A stretch of DNA of 16,731 nt from Anaerolineales bacterium. GTDB taxonomy: Bacteria > Chloroflexota > Anaerolineae > 4572-78 > NAK82. How positions within the stretch are numbered: the stretch's first letter is position 1; each line of letters opens with the position of its first letter. The notes under the pieces were generated by a model. That model was not told the DNA's origin. It worked only from the letters and a program-made list of their open reading frames with translations, and ran no database searches. Below, piece by piece: positions 13,737-16,731 of this stretch. The stretch lies in contig JAHELX010000064.1 in assembly GCA_024643945.1 (NCBI GenBank), positions 1 to 16,731 on the forward strand, read 5' to 3'. A program made the position numbers and the translations under genes.

Positions 13737-15233
13737 TCAACCGGTGATAGAATCGCAGGTCTCGACGTTCGCTCCGGGATCGTAGGTCAACCCATCCTTA
13801 ACCACGTTTGTCACGCAGAACGTATAGGTTAGTACATCCCGCATCTTGTAGTTGAAGAAGTGGGCCACGCCACTGGTATTGGTGTCGGCGTACTGATCCA
13901 GATTATTTACGTCCCAATGACCGTAGACCCGCGCCCCGACCACCGGCTGCCCGTAATCGTCCACAATTGTCACGTTGGCATGGGCTTCGTGGTTGACCCC
14001 TCCCAGGACGATCCACATGTCAATTGCGGAGACGTGCATGCCTTGCCCAGCTTGGGGCGTATTGGTCGGCGTGGGAGTAGGTGTGTTGGTCGGCGTCGGG
14101 GTGGGTGTGTCGGTGGGCGTTGGGGACGGACCCTCAGTGGGCGTCGGCGTCGGCCCTTCCAGGGTAGGTGTGGGCGTTGGCGTCCCCGATCGGACGCTGT
14201 CTACATAGTTTTTGTAGCCGTTGTAGTAGACCGGATCCCAACCCCACTCGGGAGACATGGCCTCGATGAAGGAGTAGGTGATGATTTTGTCTACATAGGG
14301 GTACTCGGCCTGGTGCTGGTCTATGATGCGCTGCGTGGGGGCCGGCTTCAGATGGTTGGTTCCTATGAAGTTCTCCAGATCGCTCCAACAGAGCTTCCCG
14401 GCGGCCCATACGCCGGCGCACACGTGTTGATACCACGTGGGGAGTTGATCAATCGTCGCGTGCCCGACACCAATGCCATCCTGCAACATCAGGATATCCA
14501 CGCTCGTCTGGCTCATGATGTCGTACCAGAACAGCTCCCATTGCTCTGGCGTCGCCCCCCCGTTAGTGTTGAAGAAGGGAGCGATGCTGGAGGGCAGTGC
14601 CGGGTTCAGGGTATCCAGGTGCTGGGAGACTGTATTGAGCGCAGTGATCATGTTCTGCTTTTCGTCCGGATACCAGTTGTACCCGGCATAGTTGTCCATC
14701 TCCCAGTTGATGTACCAGCCAGCAAACGTGTTCGGGTAGCGGCTAAAGTAGTTGGCGTACAACTCGTCCGCGACGGCGTTCATCTCCGCCGCTTCGCCCA
14801 GCAACCAGTTGAGGTCGGTGCCTTCCTTGTGCCACCATTGGCTGTTGAAGACGAGACCCATAAAGACCTTGAAGCCAAACCGATCGGCCGTTGCCAGCGC
14901 CGTCTCGACTTGGTCGTACGTCGAAGATTGGGAATAGCCGGGAATGTTGGTGGGATAGATGGTGGTGTTTGCCTTAGAGTCACCCGTCCATTGGTAAATC
15001 CACAGCGTCATATCGACGTTTTGCATATACGTGAATTCGCTGTCCCACTGAGCCTGGGTGGTGTACTTGTCCACGGTCCAAGGTTGGGTGAAGCTGCCCT
15101 GACTCCACGGGTCGGCGGGGCCGCCGGCCTGGACGGAAGCCGGGGGGTCAGACCAGGGAGTCCCAACAATGCCGAAGAGCATCGCGAGGCTTATCAGTAT
15201 CAGGAACCACTTACGAAAGGTCGAGTGTTGCAT
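13737..15233 (-). CDS. Exported DUF4434 glycoside-hydrolase-like protein with Thr-Pro linker and C-terminal Ig-like domain
   Basis: A 498-residue secreted protein. Residues 1-36 are a signal peptide (MQHSTFRKWFLILISLAMLF then a likely cut after SVQA). Residues about 45-345 match the DUF4434 TIM-barrel family (GSFTQPWTV, EFTYMQNVDMTLWIYQW, GFKVFMGLVF, FAGWYINWEMDN, WSDLENF), which is related to clan GH-A hydrolases. Glu178 in NWEMDN and Glu287 in DLENF stand where an acid/base and a nucleophile would be expected, but this is a guess from position. Residues 351-393 are a Thr-Pro-rich linker, followed by a beta-rich domain (about 400-498) with VTIVDDYGQPVVGARV, like Ig-like or carboxypeptidase-regulatory domains. 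An upstream ATG at 15248 lies inside the ribosome site; ATG at 15233 has GGGAGG seven bases before it. It is the first enzyme-like gene after the regulator, probably acting outside on the glycan. Confidence 0.85.
   Translation of the reverse strand: MQHSTFRKWFLILISLAMLFGIVGTPWSDPPASVQAGGPADPWSQGSFTQPWTVDKYTTQAQWDSEFTYMQNVDMTLWIYQWTGDSKANTTIYPTNIPGYSQSSTYDQVETALATADRFGFKVFMGLVFNSQWWHKEGTDLNWLLGEAAEMNAVADELYANYFSRYPNTFAGWYINWEMDNYAGYNWYPDEKQNMITALNTVSQHLDTLNPALPSSIAPFFNTNGGATPEQWELFWYDIMSQTSVDILMLQDGIGVGHATIDQLPTWYQHVCAGVWAAGKLCWSDLENFIGTNHLKPAPTQRIIDQHQAEYPYVDKIITYSFIEAMSPEWGWDPVYYNGYKNYVDSVRSGTPTPTPTLEGPTPTPTEGPSPTPTDTPTPTPTNTPTPTPTNTPQAGQGMHVSAIDMWIVLGGVNHEAHANVTIVDDYGQPVVGARVYGHWDVNNLDQYADTNTSGVAHFFNYKMRDVLTYTFCVTNVVKDGLTYDPGANVETCDSITG
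14055..14183 (-). repeat. Thr-Pro linker coding repeat
   Basis: The DNA is a low-complexity run of G/T-rich 6-base steps (ggcgtg, ggtgtg, ggcgtc on the plus strand) that encodes about 43 residues of alternating Thr-Pro with a few Glu, Gly, Ser, Asp and Asn. It joins the hydrolase-like and Ig-like domains. Such tracts are prone to length change by slippage. Confidence 0.85.
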
Positions 15234-15275
15234 GTTGTGTCCTCCCATATGCCCTATCAGGTTGCAGACTTCGGT

Positions 15276-15317
15276 TCAGTTAAAGCTCAGTGCCCTGCAC
15301 TGAAAGGATTGGGACAT
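15276..15317 (-). CDS. Possible 13-codon leader peptide (MSQSFQCRALSFN)
   Basis: AGGAGG (15329-15324) lies six bases before ATG at 15317, as good a ribosome site as any in the window. The frame encodes MSQSFQCRALSFN and stops at 15276, 42 bases before the DUF4434 start. The 7-bp hairpin lies inside the frame, so a translating ribosome would open it. No codon run points to a specific amino-acid signal. It may be a chance match or the relic of a start. Confidence 0.35.
   Translation of the reverse strand: MSQSFQCRALSFN
15287..15303 (-). other. Perfect 7-bp hairpin in the regulator/DUF4434 gap
   Basis: TCAGTGC (15287-15293) and GCACTGA (15297-15303) form an exact inverted repeat with a 3-base loop, 44 bases after the regulator stop. 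On the minus strand GCTTTAAC follows, a weak T-rich tail. It may be an attenuating hairpin or a protein-binding site. It lies within a 13-codon reading frame. Confidence 0.6.
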
Positions 15318-15346
15318 AGTCAACCTCCTGGCGCAGATGATTCAGC

Positions 15347-16120
15347 TCAACTTATCCCTTCCGCATTGCCTTCCTCCCGAAAGCGAAAGAAGAATCTACA
15401 CTTATCCCCCCGGGTCACCGACCAGGAATATTCGATCGGTGTGTCGTCTTCGGTGAACGCCACTACCTCGCTCAACAGCGCCGGCGCCCCCGGTTCTGCC
15501 TCCAGGAATTGCGCTTCCTGTGCGGTGAGCAGAACCGGCTCCAACGTCTGGTCCATGGCGACGACCGTCGTCTGATAGCGCTCGCTCAAGCACTCGTACA
15601 GGGAACAACTACCCAGATTGGCTTCGATTAGATTCGGAAAACGTGCCTGGGAGAGATAGGCGGTTTCCAGCATAATCGGCTCTTCATTGGCGAGCCGCAC
15701 CCGGACGAGTTCGATGACGGGGTCGGCCACCTCCAACCCAAGGTGTGTCGCTACCTCGGCCGCAGCCGGAATAACCTTCACGCTGATCAGGCGACTGCTC
15801 GGCGTCCGGCCAATCTGCCGCATTTTCTGGGTGAAACCCAGCCTGCTGGGGACGATTTGCGCCATTGTAGGGTTGGCGACAAACGTCCCCACGCCATGCC
15901 GTCGGATGAGCCAGCCCTCACGAGCCAGTTCGTCCAACGCGCGCCGGACGGTGAGGCGACTCACACCGTACAGATCGCTCAGTTCCCATTCCGAAGGTAC
16001 CCCCTGACCAGGCTGCAATTGGCTACTTGTGATCAGTTCTCTGAGGTTCTGGGTAATCTGGTGATAAAGTGGCAACTTTGTATGACGGTCAATTCTAATA
16101 AGGTCTTTCCAGTCTTTCAT
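15347..16120 (-). CDS. GntR-family (HutC subfamily) transcriptional regulator
   Basis: A 257-residue cytoplasmic DNA-binding regulator. Residues about 12-83 are the winged helix of GntR proteins (LPLYHQITQNLRELI, then PSEWELSDLYGVSRLTVRRA, and the wing EGWLIRRHGVGTFVA). Residues about 90-247 are a UTRA ligand-binding domain, which senses a small effector such as a phosphosugar in NagR/DasR-type relatives; the ending PIEYSWSVTRGDKCRFFF is typical. The length (about 240-260) is normal. It is the first gene of the operon, directly behind a strong promoter with a palindromic operator over the start site, so autoregulation and local control of the operon are likely. GlcNAc-6-P or GlcN-6-P would be a sensible inducer given nanE and the SIS gene, but that is inference. 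No strong Shine-Dalgarno precedes ATG at 16120, which may keep the regulator level low. Confidence 0.93.
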   Translation of the reverse strand: MKDWKDLIRIDRHTKLPLYHQITQNLRELITSSQLQPGQGVPSEWELSDLYGVSRLTVRRALDELAREGWLIRRHGVGTFVANPTMAQIVPSRLGFTQKMRQIGRTPSSRLISVKVIPAAAEVATHLGLEVADPVIELVRVRLANEEPIMLETAYLSQARFPNLIEANLGSCSLYECLSERYQTTVVAMDQTLEPVLLTAQEAQFLEAEPGAPALLSEVVAFTEDDTPIEYSWSVTRGDKCRFFFRFREEGNAEGIS

Positions 16121-16127
16121 GTTAGAA

Positions 16128-16151
16128 GTATTGTCCTCTAGATGTCAATAC
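16128..16151 (-). promoter_or_regulatory. Palindromic operator over the transcription start
   Basis: A 24-base near-palindrome with 10 of 12 positions paired: outer arms GTATTG (16128-16133) and CAATAC (16146-16151), core TCTAGA (16137-16142), with one further C/G pair between. It starts one base after the -10 element and ends seven bases before the regulator's ATG. A dimeric GntR protein bound here would block the start site. I did not find a second copy elsewhere in the window. Confidence 0.75.
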
Positions 16152-16152
16152 A

Positions 16153-16181
16153 AGTATAACCAAAGAAAGTTCTTTTGTCAA
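16153..16181 (-). promoter_or_regulatory. Sigma70-type promoter of the glycan operon
   Basis: On the minus strand a perfect -35 TTGACA (16181-16176) is followed after exactly 17 bases by TATACT (16158-16153), one base from the -10 consensus. Transcription should start near 16146, about 26 bases before the regulator ATG. It is the strongest promoter in the window and the only clear one upstream of the operon. Confidence 0.88.
16162..16175 (-). promoter_or_regulatory. Second inverted repeat in the promoter spacer
   Basis: AAAGAA (16162-16167) and TTCTTT (16170-16175) form an exact inverted repeat with a 2-base centre, filling nearly all of the spacer between -35 and -10. It could be a second regulator site, or simply A/T-rich spacer DNA. 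Confidence 0.5.
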
Positions 16182-16183
16182 GA

Positions 16184-16235
16184 CCCAAATCCTTGGGAAT
16201 TCCCGCCTGGCGCATATTAGCCAACGGGCCAATAT
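16184..16235. other. Inverted repeats between the acetamidase stop and the operon promoter
   Basis: Three structures are packed together. CCCAA (16184-16188) pairs with TTGGG (16193-16197); GGGAATTCCC (16195-16204) is a perfect palindrome; and ATATTAGCC (16214-16222) pairs with GGCCAATAT (16227-16235) as a 9-bp stem with one wobble pair and a 4-base loop. They may mark the end of the acetamidase transcript or an upstream regulatory region. No T-run follows. Confidence 0.45.
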
Positions 16236-16271
16236 CCACCCCTTCCTCGCACGTTCCCTGGACCCTCGATG

Positions 16272-16731
16272 TTACCGCAGATATTTGCGATTGATTTTCG
16301 CCACGTAGGTATACAACGGATCAACAAACTGGGTGCAGCGTGCTTCGAGCACCTGGCCCAGCAACAGGAACGCCTCTCGTTCATCCATGGGGTAGCTGTC
16401 GGCCAGCCAGTAGATCAACTGCTCGGTCGCGATGCGGAAAGCATCTTCAGCCGGGCGCGCACAGCCGACGGCTGTCAAGTGCGTGTCATCAACGATGCGC
16501 GGCCAACTCATGCGCTCCGGCCTGGGCTCCAGATTGACTGTCAACGTGACCTCCGCCCGGCACTCGATGCCGCCGCCACAATTGATTTCACCGTCGCCCT
16601 GGATGGCATGAACGTCGCCGATGTGCAGGAGTGCTCCAGGCACGTTGACCGGCAGGTAGACCGTTGCGCCGGGACAGACCTCCTGCACGTCCATGTTGCC
16701 CCCATATTGTCCGGGCCAGGCGTTGCTGAAT
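16272..16731 (-). CDS. Acetamidase/formamidase family protein (N-terminal part cut by window edge)
   Basis: The C-terminal half (about 153 residues) of an FmdA/AmdA-type amidase, which hydrolyses formamide or acetamide to the acid and ammonia. The frame is open to the right edge: the first visible residues are FSNAWPGQYGGN, before the first internal Met, so ATG at 16694 is not the true start. Family marks are GQYGGNMDVQEVCPGATVYL and LLHIGDVHAIQGDGEINCGG, the metal/active-site region of this family. Full members are about 300 or more residues, so roughly half is missing. It is separated from the regulator by 151 bases with its own inverted repeats and the operon promoter, so it is probably a separate unit. 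A role in handling amide or acetyl groups from the amino-sugar pathway is only a guess. Confidence 0.88.
   Translation of the reverse strand, partial: FSNAWPGQYGGNMDVQEVCPGATVYLPVNVPGALLHIGDVHAIQGDGEINCGGGIECRAEVTLTVNLEPRPERMSWPRIVDDTHLTAVGCARPAEDAFRIATEQLIYWLADSYPMDEREAFLLLGQVLEARCTQFVDPLYTYVAKINRKYLR

Noticed and set aside
14055..14183. Possible CRISPR-like or minisatellite array
   Set aside because: The repeat is only 6-base G/T-rich steps that encode the Thr-Pro linker in frame; there are no spacers.
13860..15575. A 571-codon open frame on the plus strand
   Set aside because: It runs antisense through the DUF4434 gene and part of the regulator, both of which have clear family matches and ribosome sites. 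It is rich in Arg, Gly and Val as expected for a GC-biased shadow frame, and resembles no known family.

Overview
The window is about 16.7 kb of moderately GC-rich bacterial DNA, and every gene I can support lies on the minus strand. Thr-Pro-rich linkers in exported proteins, DUF4434 and DUF4127 proteins, LamG-like membrane-anchored proteins and short 'ACGTAA'-type intergenic repeats together suggest a Chloroflexota (Anaerolineae/Caldilineae-like) genome, probably environmental. This is an inference from style; there is no rRNA or marker gene to confirm it.

Reading in the direction of transcription (right to left), the right edge holds the C-terminal half of an acetamidase/formamidase (16731-16272). 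Next comes a well-formed sigma70-type promoter (TTGACA, 17 nt, TATACT) with a palindromic operator over its start site. This drives an apparent operon of about 13 kb (16120-3059): a GntR/HutC-family regulator, an exported DUF4434 glycosidase-like protein with a Thr-Pro linker, a membrane-anchored LamG-like protein, N-acetylmannosamine-6-phosphate 2-epimerase (nanE), a DUF4127 protein, a cytoplasmic glycoside hydrolase, a sugar ABC transporter (binding lipoprotein and two permeases, no ATPase), a ROK sugar kinase, and a SIS-domain GlmS-isomerase-like protein. Several neighbours are joined by 4-base ATGA stop/start overlaps. Two strong perfect hairpins sit between genes whose products are probably needed in different amounts.

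The likely logic is glycan capture outside the cell, import of a small oligosaccharide or amino sugar, hydrolysis inside, phosphorylation (ROK), ManNAc-6-P to GlcNAc-6-P epimerisation (NanE), and entry to glycolysis through a GlcN-6-P deaminase-like SIS protein. No sialic acid lyase (NanA) and no deacetylase (NagA) is present, so the substrate may be a ManNAc-containing glycan rather than sialic acid. DUF4127 has no assigned function and sits in the middle of this pathway.

Left of the operon is a gap of about 330 bases with inverted repeats, a candidate promoter and a 21-base tandem repeat. A second small transcription unit follows: a thiamine-diphosphate-dependent enzyme of the acetolactate synthase superfamily (2728-1067) and a MurG/L-arabinokinase-type glycosyltransferase that runs off the left edge (1049-1). 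I found no tRNA, rRNA, IS element or CRISPR array.
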